DNA of 64,000 nt, from NCBI RefSeq assembly GCF_003074135.1, contig NZ_PPDK01000001.1, positions 1,922,001 through 1,986,000 of the forward strand, read 5' to 3'. Shown piece after piece: positions 31,921 to 39,930 of this stretch. Origin of the DNA: Euzebya tangerina. GTDB taxonomy: Bacteria; Actinomycetota; Nitriliruptoria; Euzebyales; Euzebyaceae. Positions within the stretch are counted from its first letter, which is position 1, and every line of letters begins with the position of its first letter. A program made the position numbers and the translations under genes. The notes under the pieces are model-generated. The model searched no databases. It was not told the origin of the DNA and saw only the letters and a list, made by a program, of their open reading frames with translations.

Positions 31921-32685
31921 GTGTTCACCGACACCCACTGTCACCTCACCCATCTCTCGGGTGCGGTGAGTGCGGCCGTCGACGAGGCGAACCAGGCCGG
32001 CGTGACGACGATGATCACGGTCGGGACGGACCTGGCATCGAGTGCGGAGTCGGTGCAGATTGCGACTTCACATCCCGGGGTCTACGCGTCGGTCGGGATC
32101 CACCCGAACGACTCGATCGAGGCCACCGAGGCCGTCCTGGACCGGATCGAGGATCTTGCGCGCCACCCCCAGGTCGTCGCGGTCGGTGAGACGGGACTGG
32201 ACTGGTTCCGCGAGGGTGCCCCCCGGGTGCGGCAGGAGGAGTCCTTCCGCGCCCACATCCGGATCGCCCGCGACCTCGACCGGACGGTCGTCATCCACGA
32301 CCGGGAGGCGCACGACGACATCGTGCGGGTGCTCATGGACGAGATGCCCTTGCCGCGGGTGGTGTTCCACTGCTTCTCCGGCGGGCCCGACCTGGTGCAG
32401 ACCTGTGCCGCCAACGGCTGGTTCATGTCGTTCGCCGGCAATGTGACCTTCTCCAACGCCGCTGACCTGCAGGTCTCCGCCAAACAGGTGCCGTCCGATC
32501 TGCTGCTGACCGAGACCGACTCGCCCTACCTCACCCCTCACCCCCACCGAGGGAAGCCGAATGCGCCGTCCTACGTCCCCGTGACGACGGCGTTCCTGGC
32601 CGACCTGCACGACATCGAGGCTGAGGAGATGGCCCGGATCACCGCCAGCAATGCACGCCGGGCCTTCGCGCTACCGGATGGGTGA
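31921..32685 (+). CDS. tatD: TatD-family metal-dependent hydrolase (DNase)
   Basis: A 254-residue TIM-barrel metallohydrolase. The metal-binding motif DTHCHLTHL is at the very N-terminus, with VGIHP, GETGLDW, VIHDREAHDD, FHCFSGG and LLTETDSPYL later in the barrel. TatD proteins cleave DNA and act in DNA repair and quality control. GTG 31921 is taken as start because of CTGGAG six bases before it; GTG 31885 is an alternative giving 12 more residues. It overlaps rsmA by eight bases. Confidence 0.95.
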   Translation: MFTDTHCHLTHLSGAVSAAVDEANQAGVTTMITVGTDLASSAESVQIATSHPGVYASVGIHPNDSIEATEAVLDRIEDLARHPQVVAVGETGLDWFREGAPRVRQEESFRAHIRIARDLDRTVVIHDREAHDDIVRVLMDEMPLPRVVFHCFSGGPDLVQTCAANGWFMSFAGNVTFSNAADLQVSAKQVPSDLLLTETDSPYLTPHPHRGKPNAPSYVPVTTAFLADLHDIEAEEMARITASNARRAFALPDG

Positions 32686-33544
32686 GCGCTCGCGCGACCT
32701 GCTGGGCGGCCGTGAGATCCGACGACTGCTGGACGCCCACGGACTCCATCCGACCAAACGACGTGGCCAGAACTTCGTCACGGACCCGGGCACGGTGCGT
32801 CGAATCGTCCGGGATGCCGGCGTCGAGGCGGGAGACCTGATCGTCGAGGTGGGGCCGGGACTGGGCAGCCTGACCCTGGCCCTGCTCGAGGCCGGCGCGC
32901 AGGTCATCGCGGTCGAGTTGGATCGCGGGTTGGCTGCCGCCCTTGAGGAGGTCGTGGGGCCGGACGTCCCGGTCGTGGTCGGCGATGCACTGGACCAGCA
33001 GTACCGCGAGCTCACCTCCGGTCGACGTGCCGCAATGGTGGCCAATCTCCCCTACAACGTGGCCACGCCGATCCTGCTGACGGGGCTGCGGGAGGGGCAC
33101 CTGGCTGCCTACCACCTGATGGTCCAGCGGGAGGTCGGCGAGCGGTGGGTGGCAGGCCCGGGCGAGAAGGCCTACGGGGCCGTGAGCGTGAAGATCCGGC
33201 TGCTGGCTGACGCGGCCATCGCGGGCACCGTCAGTCGGCAGGCGTTCCATCCCGTCCCCAACGTCGATTCGGTGACCGTCGACGTCCGCCCGCACGGCCG
33301 CCACGACCTCGCCACCGTCGAGCGGACCATCGCGTTGGTGGAAGCCGGCTTCGCCCAGCGTCGCAAGCTGCTCCGCAATGCGCTGGCGGTGAAGGGGCGT
33401 CGTGGTGTCGAGGTCGACGGTTGGCTGGAGGCCGTGGGGTTGCCGCCGACGGCCCGGGCCGAGGAGCTCGGTGTGGACCAGTGGCTGGCGCTCCGCCGCG
33501 TGGCAGACCACGGAGAGGCCGCCGACCGTAAGCTCGCCCCGTGA
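32678..33544 (+). CDS. rsmA: 16S rRNA dimethyladenosine transferase RsmA (KsgA)
   Basis: The 288-residue enzyme dimethylates A1518 and A1519 of 16S rRNA during 30S maturation. Motifs: KRRGQNFVTDPGTV (about 27-40), SAM motif I VEVGPGLGSLTLALL, and the catalytic NLPYNVATPIL. The C-terminal helical domain ends QWLALRRV. Start ATG 32678, overlapping tatD. Its TGA overlaps the GTG of ispE (GTGA). An RpfB gene, which sits here in mycobacteria, is absent. Confidence 0.96.
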   Translation: MGERSRDLLGGREIRRLLDAHGLHPTKRRGQNFVTDPGTVRRIVRDAGVEAGDLIVEVGPGLGSLTLALLEAGAQVIAVELDRGLAAALEEVVGPDVPVVVGDALDQQYRELTSGRRAAMVANLPYNVATPILLTGLREGHLAAYHLMVQREVGERWVAGPGEKAYGAVSVKIRLLADAAIAGTVSRQAFHPVPNVDSVTVDVRPHGRHDLATVERTIALVEAGFAQRRKLLRNALAVKGRRGVEVDGWLEAVGLPPTARAEELGVDQWLALRRVADHGEAADRKLAP

Positions 33545-34545
33545 GTCCCCCCGAGCAGCTGATCAGACGACTGCAGGTTCGTGCGCCCGCGAAGATCAAC
33601 CCCTACCTGGCGGTCCGCGGCGTTCGTGACGACGGGTACCACGAGCTGACCACCGTGTTCCAATCGGTCGCCCTCAGCGACACGCTGGTGCTGACGCTGC
33701 GGCCGGGTCACCGCCAGCCGCTGGCCGAGGGGGTTCGGCCGCTGGGTCAGTCCCGCCGTCGGATGGCGCTCGCGCTGACCCACGACGCCGGGCCCTCGGT
33801 GCCCACCGGGTCGGCCAACCTCGTGGTCGCCGCCGCTGCGGCACTGGCCGAACGCCTCGACCTGGACCTGGTCATCCTCGGCGACTCCGAGGAGACGGTC
33901 GAGGCTGACCTGCACACCACGATCGATCTGCACAAGCGAATCCCGGTGGCCGGTGGGATGGCCGGCGGGTCGGTGAACGCCGCCGCCGCGCTGGTCGGAC
34001 TGAACGAACTGTGGACGGGGGAGCTGTCCCGCGCGTCGCTCCAGGAGATCGGTGCCACACTCGGCTCCGACATCCCCTTCGGCGTGATCGGTGGAAGCGC
34101 GCTGGCGACCGGGACCGGCACCACGCTGGCTGGCGTCCTGGCGCGCGGGACGTTCGACTGGGTGGTGTGCACCGCCGCCGAGGAGCTGTCCACCCCGGAG
34201 GTCTACGCCGCCTGGGACGAGCACTGCGCGCCGGGCGGCGAGTCCGAGCCGGATGCGGTCCTGTCCGCCATCGCCAGTGCTGACCCGGAGGCCTTGGGAG
34301 CGGCGCTGCACAACGACCTGCAAGCAGCGGCCGAGATGCTCCTGCCCCGCCTGGTCGGTGACCAGAAGGCGCTGATGGACGCCGGGGCGCTGGGGGCGAT
34401 CGTCAGCGGCAGCGGCCCGACGTTGCTGGCGCTGGCTGCGGACAGCGAGGAGGCGCAGCGCATCGCCGGACGTGTGGCGGGCCGGTTCGCGGCGGTCCAC
34501 CTCACCCGCTCGCCGGCCTCCGGCCCGGTGACCACACCGGTCTGA
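33541..34545 (+). CDS. ispE: 4-diphosphocytidyl-2-C-methyl-D-erythritol kinase
   Basis: A GHMP kinase of 334 residues that phosphorylates CDP-methylerythritol in the non-mevalonate isoprenoid pathway. Marks are APAKINPYLAV (catalytic Lys, about 15-25), PVAGGMAGGSVNAAAAL (phosphate loop, about 138-154), and the C-terminal VSGSGPTLLAL. GTG 33541 overlaps the rsmA stop. It is slightly longer than the usual about 290-310 because of a loop around residues 60-80. Product feeds UppP-recycled undecaprenyl phosphate. Confidence 0.96.
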   Translation: MSPPEQLIRRLQVRAPAKINPYLAVRGVRDDGYHELTTVFQSVALSDTLVLTLRPGHRQPLAEGVRPLGQSRRRMALALTHDAGPSVPTGSANLVVAAAAALAERLDLDLVILGDSEETVEADLHTTIDLHKRIPVAGGMAGGSVNAAAALVGLNELWTGELSRASLQEIGATLGSDIPFGVIGGSALATGTGTTLAGVLARGTFDWVVCTAAEELSTPEVYAAWDEHCAPGGESEPDAVLSAIASADPEALGAALHNDLQAAAEMLLPRLVGDQKALMDAGALGAIVSGSGPTLLALAADSEEAQRIAGRVAGRFAAVHLTRSPASGPVTTPV

Positions 34546-34570
34546 GGGGCTAGGCTTGCGGCCCACTCGC

Positions 34571-34641
34571 TCGGGGGTGGTGAAATGGAATCACGTCGGC
34601 CTTTGAAGCCGAAGTCGAAGGATCGATACCTTCTCCCCGAA
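34571..34641 (+). tRNA. tRNA-Gln (anticodon TTG)
   Basis: Acceptor TCGGGGG pairs with TCCCCGA, giving the U1-A72 pair typical of tRNA-Gln. D stem GTGA/TCAC, anticodon stem TCGGC/GCCGA with loop CTTTGAA, T stem GAAGG/CCTTC with loop ATCGATA, whose first base A replaces the usual T. CCA is not encoded. It lies between ispE and glmU. Confidence 0.94.
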
Positions 34642-34713
34642 CTCGTGCTCCCACGGGAGCTGACCCACTTCCCCGCCTGACAACTCCCGCCTCCGGAAGA
34701 GACCAACAGTCTG

Positions 34714-36138
34714 ATGAGATCCGCCGTGGTGCTGGCCGCGGGCAGGGGAACCCGCCTCCGGTCGAGCAAGCCGAAGGTGCTGCACGAGGCCGCCGGCCGG
34801 CCGCTGCTCGGCTGGGTGCTGCACGCGCTTGCGCCACTCGAGTTGGACCACATCGTGGTCGTGATCGGTCACGGCGCTGAGCAGGTTCGGGCCTACGCGG
34901 AGTCGCTGCCGATCCCCGGCATCAGCTGCGTCGTCCAGGAGCAGCAGAACGGCACCGGTCACGCTGTGCGGATTGCGATGGAGTCCGGGGCCCTGGACGC
35001 GGCAACCGACGTCATGGTCCTGGCCGGTGACGTCCCCGGCATCTCCACCGAGACGTTGTCCCGAGTGTTCGTCGAGCGTGGCGGCGCAGCCGCTGCCGTG
35101 GTCACGACCCGCCTGGACGACCCGACCGGCTATGGCCGCATGATCCGCTACGGCAGCCGGATCACCGGCATCGTGGAGGAGAGAGACGCAAGCCCGGAGC
35201 AGAAGCGGATCGACGAGATCAACACGGGCCTGTTCGCCTTCGAGGCCCAAGCGCTCCGCGACGCGCTGGGCCAGCTGACGACCGACAACGCCCAGGGCGA
35301 GGAGTACCTGACCGACACGGTCGCCTACCTGGCGCAGACCCGCACGGTGGTTGGCCTCGAAGTCGACAGCGATGAGGTCGAAGGCGTCAACGATCGGTCC
35401 CAGTTGGCCACGATCTCCTCCACGCTGAACGCGCGGACGCTGGATCGCCTGATGGCCGGCGGCGTAGGGATCGTCGACCCCTCCTCCACCTACGTCGACG
35501 CCGACGTGGTGGTGGAGCCCGACGCCCTGCTGCTGCCCGGGGTGATGCTGCACGGCGCGACGCGGATCGCCTCCGGCGCGGAGGTCGGCCCGTACTCGCG
35601 GCTGACCGACACGGTGGTCGAGTCTGGCGCCACCGTGGCATTCACCGTCTCGACCGGTGCGGAGATCGGACCGGAGGCCCAGGTGGGCCCCTACACCCAC
35701 CTCCGGCCTGGCACCGTGCTGCACCGGGGCGCCAAGGCCGGTGGCTTCGTCGAGACCAAGAAGGCCGTGATCGGTGAGGGTTCGAAGGTCCCGCACCTCT
35801 CCTACGTGGGTGACGCCGACCTGGGCAAGGGGGTCAACTTCGGAGCCGGGTCGGTCACCGTCAACTACGACGGCTTCAACAAGTTCCACACCACCATCGG
35901 GGACGGGGCGTTCGTCGGATCCGATACGATGTTGGTCGCGCCGATCGAGGTCGGGCCGGGGGCCTACGTCGGCGCTGGCTCGACCATCACCACCGACGTG
36001 CCGGCGGATGCGCTGGCGATCGAACGGGCGGAGCGACGCACCATCGACGGGTGGGGGGCGCGGAATCGCGAGCGTCATACCAAGCAGTCATCATCGGAAC
36101 CGACGAGCCCAACCGAGTCGGGCCAGAAGGACAACTGA
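34714..36138 (+). CDS. glmU: Bifunctional UDP-GlcNAc pyrophosphorylase / GlcN-1-P acetyltransferase GlmU
   Basis: The 474-residue protein makes UDP-GlcNAc in two steps. The N-terminal uridyltransferase domain (1-230) starts VLAAGRGTRLRSSKPKVLHE. The C-terminal left-handed beta-helix domain (about 250-450) has the hexapeptide repeats and the acetyltransferase segments RPGTVLHRGAKAGGFVETKK and NYDGFNKFHTTIGD. The final about 25 residues are a polar tail. It precedes prs by seven bases and so is probably co-transcribed, supplying nucleotide sugar precursors. Confidence 0.97.
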   Translation: MRSAVVLAAGRGTRLRSSKPKVLHEAAGRPLLGWVLHALAPLELDHIVVVIGHGAEQVRAYAESLPIPGISCVVQEQQNGTGHAVRIAMESGALDAATDVMVLAGDVPGISTETLSRVFVERGGAAAAVVTTRLDDPTGYGRMIRYGSRITGIVEERDASPEQKRIDEINTGLFAFEAQALRDALGQLTTDNAQGEEYLTDTVAYLAQTRTVVGLEVDSDEVEGVNDRSQLATISSTLNARTLDRLMAGGVGIVDPSSTYVDADVVVEPDALLLPGVMLHGATRIASGAEVGPYSRLTDTVVESGATVAFTVSTGAEIGPEAQVGPYTHLRPGTVLHRGAKAGGFVETKKAVIGEGSKVPHLSYVGDADLGKGVNFGAGSVTVNYDGFNKFHTTIGDGAFVGSDTMLVAPIEVGPGAYVGAGSTITTDVPADALAIERAERRTIDGWGARNRERHTKQSSSEPTSPTESGQKDN

Positions 36139-36145
36139 GCGCATC

Positions 36146-37126
36146 GTGGAGCACAACCTCGAGATCACGAACAAGAAGCGGATGCAGGTGTTCACGGGCA
36201 CCGCGTTTCCGGGGCTTGCGAAGGAGATCGCCGACGAGTTGGACCTGGAACTCGGGGACGTCGACATCCACCGCTTCTCCAACGGTGAGATCTACGTGCG
36301 GTACGGCGAGAACGTCCGCGGCAGCGACGTGTTCCTGGTGCAGACCCACTGCGAACCGGTCAACGCCAACATCATGGAGCAGTTGATCATGATCGACGCC
36401 GCGAAGCGGGCGTCGGCCAAGCGGATCACCGCCGTCGTCCCGTACTACGGCTACGCACGGTCGGACAAGAAGACCAAGTCGCGCGAGCCGATCACCGCCC
36501 GGCTGCTGGCCGACCTGTTGACGACGGCGGGAGCCGACCGGGTCGTCAGCGTGGACCTGCACACCGGACAGATCCAGGGGTTCTTCGACAACCCGCTGGA
36601 CCACCTGACGGCGTTGCCGCTGCTGGTGGGCTGGATCACCGAGAACTGCTCGCACGACGATCTGGTGATCGCCTCGCCGGATGCCGGTGGTGTGCGTCTG
36701 GCACAGAAGTTCTCCAACCGGCTGCACAACGCGCCGATCGCCTTCCTGGCCAAGACCCGGACCGCACACAACGTGGCCAAGACCCTCGCTGTCGTGGGTG
36801 AGGTCGAGGGCAAGACCGTGGTGCTGGTGGACGACATGATCGACACGGCCGGGACCCTGTGCGGTGCGGCGGACATGCTCCTGAAGAAGGGTGCTCGGCG
36901 AGTGATCGCCTGTGCCACCCACCCGGTCCTCAGCGGTCCGGCGTACCAGCGGCTGCAGGAGTCCCCGATCGAGAAGATCGTCGTCACGACGACGATGCCG
37001 ATCCCGGAGAACTCGGGGTGCGACAAGATCGAGCAGATCTCGATCGCGCCCATCCTGGCGTTGACGATGCGGGCCATCTTCGAGGACCGCTCGGTCAGCG
37101 AGTTGTTCAACGACGACAACGCCTGA
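36146..37126 (+). CDS. prs: Ribose-phosphate pyrophosphokinase (PRPP synthetase)
   Basis: A 326-residue PRPP synthetase. It has the N-terminal FTGTAFPGLAKEIA segment, the PYYGYARSDKKTKSREPI flexible loop (about 98-115), the VDLHTGQIQGFFD region and the PRPP-binding loop VLVDDMIDTAGTLCGAA (about 230-246). It converts ribose-5-phosphate and ATP to PRPP. GTG 36146 is the likely start, eight bases after glmU; ATG 36182 is an alternative. Its TGA is the first three bases of the first unit of the adjacent 20-bp repeat array. Confidence 0.96.
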   Translation: MEHNLEITNKKRMQVFTGTAFPGLAKEIADELDLELGDVDIHRFSNGEIYVRYGENVRGSDVFLVQTHCEPVNANIMEQLIMIDAAKRASAKRITAVVPYYGYARSDKKTKSREPITARLLADLLTTAGADRVVSVDLHTGQIQGFFDNPLDHLTALPLLVGWITENCSHDDLVIASPDAGGVRLAQKFSNRLHNAPIAFLAKTRTAHNVAKTLAVVGEVEGKTVVLVDDMIDTAGTLCGAADMLLKKGARRVIACATHPVLSGPAYQRLQESPIEKIVVTTTMPIPENSGCDKIEQISIAPILALTMRAIFEDRSVSELFNDDNA

Positions 37127-37264
37127 CCTCGCTGCGGGGAACCTGACCTCGTCGCGGGGAACCTGACCTCGCTGCGGGGAACTTGGCCTTCGTGGTGGGG
37201 AACCTGACCTCGCCGCGGGGAAACTGACCTCGTCGCGGGGAACCTGACCCCGGCGGGGGAGTCC
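37124..37264. repeat. 20-bp tandem repeat array (about 7 units)
   Basis: Six units close to TGACCTCG(C/T)(C/T)GCGGGGAAC(C/T) plus a degraded seventh run head-to-tail; unit four is most diverged. Unit one starts on the prs stop codon. The family also occurs at 7581-7650 in reverse complement and as one degenerate copy at 18627. Units abut, so there are no CRISPR spacers. Confidence 0.9.
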
Positions 37265-37296
37265 GTCTCTCGCGCCCAGACCTCCTGGAGAGCGAC

Positions 37297-37308
37297 GTAT
37301 CACGGCCG
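37297..37308 (+). promoter_or_regulatory. Shared 12-mer GTATCACGGCCG upstream of the first CWB2 gene
   Basis: The same 12 bases with one change (GTATCACGACCG) occur at 39851-39862 before the second paralogue, at nearly the same distance from the ATG (64 versus 69 bases). Shared position suggests a common control element kept after gene duplication. Confidence 0.4.
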
Positions 37309-37371
37309 GTCCGTTACCCTTCTCCGACGCGCAGTGCCACAGGGGTGTTGCGTGACCCAGCGAGGAACCAC

Positions 37372-39810
37372 ATGCGTCGTGTCCTGATCGCTCTGTCCGT
37401 GGCTGTGCTCCTGATGGCGCTGCTCCCCGTCTGGACGGCGACGGCCCAAGAGGGCTCCAGCGACCAGGACTGGCCCGGCCCCAACGGGCCGATGACGAAC
37501 ACGCGACGGTCAGTGGACGCCGGACCGACGTCGACGCCGGGGGTGGTCTGGTCGACGCCGGGAGCCTCGATCGACGTGGCGCCCGGGGTGTTCGTCGGCC
37601 TCGACGGCGCCACCGGCGACTTCGGGTACGACGCGGTCCTCGATTCGCTGGGTCACGTGGTCTGGCAGGGGGCGAGCGATGACGATGACCCCGGCACGCC
37701 GGACAACCTGCTGGTGGCCCTGGACGCTGAGGACGGCTCGGTCGCCTGGACGACCGACCCAGCCGAGGTCGACGTCGTCGACCAGTGCGAGGCGCTCGTG
37801 GACTCGACCGGCGGCCTGTGGACCCTGGCAGACGTCACGGCGGAGGCAGGTGGCGGGAACGCCCGCGTGCTGCCGGTCGAGATCGACCCGAGCGACGGCT
37901 CCGTCGCCAGCCGCCCCCTGGACGACGTACCAGCCGACGAGCTGCCCGACACCAGGCAGGGCATCGGCTGCACCTTCTCGCCCGTCATGACGCCCGACGA
38001 CGTCTTCGTCTTCCAGATGCTGACCTTCGACCAACCGGTGGTCGGCGTCGACGTGGCTGACGGCACCCTGGCCTGGTCGACCGACCTCGCCGCCGCGGGC
38101 TTCCCCGGCGACGGCGACGCCAAGTGGCTGATTCCAACGCCGGATGGCCAGCGGATCCTCCTCGGGCTCGACCCGGACGCCAACTTCGAAGGCGACGAAT
38201 TGATCGTGGTGGCGCTGGACGCCCAGGACGGCAGCGTGCTGGGTTCGACGACGGTGCCAGGTCAGGACTTCTACACGACCAACGAGCAGAACCCGGCCGT
38301 CGGGCTGAGCGATGGAAGTGTGGTCGTCGGCACGGAGACGTCCGAGACCGAGCGCACCGGCAACCTGGTGCGAATCGGCAGCGACCTCGATGTCATCTGG
38401 ACCGTGCCCACGGCGACGGATACGCCCGAAGGTCAGCTACGACCGCTCGGCACACTTGCCGTGGGCGGGGCGGACGAGGACCTGATCATCGGCTGGTCGT
38501 GGGCTGGACCGAACGACGTGTACGCCGTCTCGGTCGACGATGGCTCGCTGGTGTGGGAGGTGGACCCGGACAGCTTCGACTCCACGCCCTCGATCACCGT
38601 GGATGCTCGCGGCTACGCCTACATCGGCGTGTTCAACACCGGCGGCGAGGACCCACGCATCCAGGTGATCGACCCCGATGGCCAGATCATCGGTTCGGTG
38701 CTCGGCGGCAGTGAGGTGGAGGACGACACGTTCGGGACGACCACGGTCACCGGGATGGGCCCGGTGGTCGACGGACGCCTGTTCCTCGCCATCGGCTCCG
38801 GTACGGAGACGGGTTTCATCGCGGTCGAGGACGAGGCCGGCGGCTTGGTCCCCGGTGTCAGCCGGCCGGCGGGAACCTCGGACGATCCCCGTCAGATCGC
38901 GATCGACCTGTGCAACTTCCTCCAGCCCCTGCCGGACTCCGCGCGGGCCGTGATCCTCGCCCAGGATGAGATCTTCGCCGACGCGCTGACCGGTTCGCCG
39001 CTGGCCGGCGACGACGGCTGTGTGCTGTTCACCGGTCGCGCACCTGAGGCGCTTGACGAGGCGACCGCGGCCGAGATCGATCGCGTGCTGCCGGAGGGTG
39101 GGACCGTCTACCTGCTCGGTGGCGTCAGCGCCGTCGACCAATCCGTGGAGGACGACCTGACCCTGACGGGCTACGACGTGCAGCGACTGGCCGGCCCCGG
39201 CCGGGTGCAGACCGCGGTCGAGATCGCCCGCGAGGTCAGGCGCCTCAACCCCGCCGTCACCGACGCCATGCTCGCCACCGGCGGCAACTGGCCGGACTCG
39301 GTCGCCGGCGGTGCCTACGGCGCGGAGACAGGCACACCGATCCTCCTCACGGAGGCCGAGGTGCTGAACCCCGACACCGATGCGGCCCTGACCGAGTTGG
39401 GTGTGCAGGACGTGACGATCCTGGGCCAGACGGCGGTGGTCTCGCAGGCCGTGGAGGACTCGCTGTCGCAGCCAAGTGTGGGTCGGGCTGGTGGCGTCAA
39501 CCGCATGGCGACCGCCGTCGCGATCACGCAGGACCTCTGGCTGACCCGGACGTCGGCCCCCGGTGAGAGCTTCCTGGCGGTCAACCTGGAGGCCCCGAAC
39601 GCCTGGACGATCGCCCTCGCCGCGGCGCCGCTGTCGGCCCGGGAGGACGCGCCGCAGCTCGGCCTGGGGAGTGACCGTTACCCGACCGAGACCGCAGACT
39701 TCCTGACCGGACAGGGGTTCACCGAACTGCCGTCCATCGGACTGATCGGCGGCCTGGCCTTCATCGGCGAGGACATCGAGTCCGAGATCGGCGAGGACAT
39801 CGAGCCGTAG
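37372..39810 (+). CDS. Secreted PQQ-like repeat protein with three CWB2 cell-wall-binding repeats (paralogue A)
   Basis: The 812-residue protein has a signal peptide (RRVLIALSVAVLLMALLPVWTATAQ). Residues about 50-490 show repeated strand motifs such as LVALDAEDGSVAWTTD and VYAVSVDDGSLVWEVD, the pattern of PQQ/quinoprotein-like beta-propellers. Residues about 500-812 form three CWB2 repeats (cell wall binding type 2), each with ADALTGSPLA- or TVYLLGG-like cores, and end AFIGEDIESEIGEDIEP. In clostridia three such repeats bind a secondary wall polymer non-covalently. The propeller may sense or bind a ligand; no PQQ enzyme residues were identified. ATG 37372 is taken because the signal peptide starts there. 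Paralogue B follows 120 bases downstream. Confidence 0.88.
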   Translation: MRRVLIALSVAVLLMALLPVWTATAQEGSSDQDWPGPNGPMTNTRRSVDAGPTSTPGVVWSTPGASIDVAPGVFVGLDGATGDFGYDAVLDSLGHVVWQGASDDDDPGTPDNLLVALDAEDGSVAWTTDPAEVDVVDQCEALVDSTGGLWTLADVTAEAGGGNARVLPVEIDPSDGSVASRPLDDVPADELPDTRQGIGCTFSPVMTPDDVFVFQMLTFDQPVVGVDVADGTLAWSTDLAAAGFPGDGDAKWLIPTPDGQRILLGLDPDANFEGDELIVVALDAQDGSVLGSTTVPGQDFYTTNEQNPAVGLSDGSVVVGTETSETERTGNLVRIGSDLDVIWTVPTATDTPEGQLRPLGTLAVGGADEDLIIGWSWAGPNDVYAVSVDDGSLVWEVDPDSFDSTPSITVDARGYAYIGVFNTGGEDPRIQVIDPDGQIIGSVLGGSEVEDDTFGTTTVTGMGPVVDGRLFLAIGSGTETGFIAVEDEAGGLVPGVSRPAGTSDDPRQIAIDLCNFLQPLPDSARAVILAQDEIFADALTGSPLAGDDGCVLFTGRAPEALDEATAAEIDRVLPEGGTVYLLGGVSAVDQSVEDDLTLTGYDVQRLAGPGRVQTAVEIAREVRRLNPAVTDAMLATGGNWPDSVAGGAYGAETGTPILLTEAEVLNPDTDAALTELGVQDVTILGQTAVVSQAVEDSLSQPSVGRAGGVNRMATAVAITQDLWLTRTSAPGESFLAVNLEAPNAWTIALAAAPLSAREDAPQLGLGSDRYPTETADFLTGQGFTELPSIGLIGGLAFIGEDIESEIGEDIEP

Positions 39811-39850
39811 CCGGACGACCAGCCGTGGCCTAAAGAGAGCAGCAGCGGAT

Positions 39851-39862
39851 GTATCACGACCG
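39851..39862 (+). promoter_or_regulatory. Shared 12-mer GTATCACGACCG upstream of the second CWB2 gene
   Basis: Second member of the pair described at 37297-37308; 69 bases before the ATG at 39931. Confidence 0.4.
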
Positions 39863-39930
39863 CGACGGCAGATGTCATCTCCCCCAACGGGCCCGCGTGG
39901 GGCCTCATCACCGGGAGAGGGAAGCCTCAC

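Noticed and set aside
37124-37264. CRISPR array
   Set aside because: Units are 20 bp, abut with no spacers, and no cas gene is in the window.
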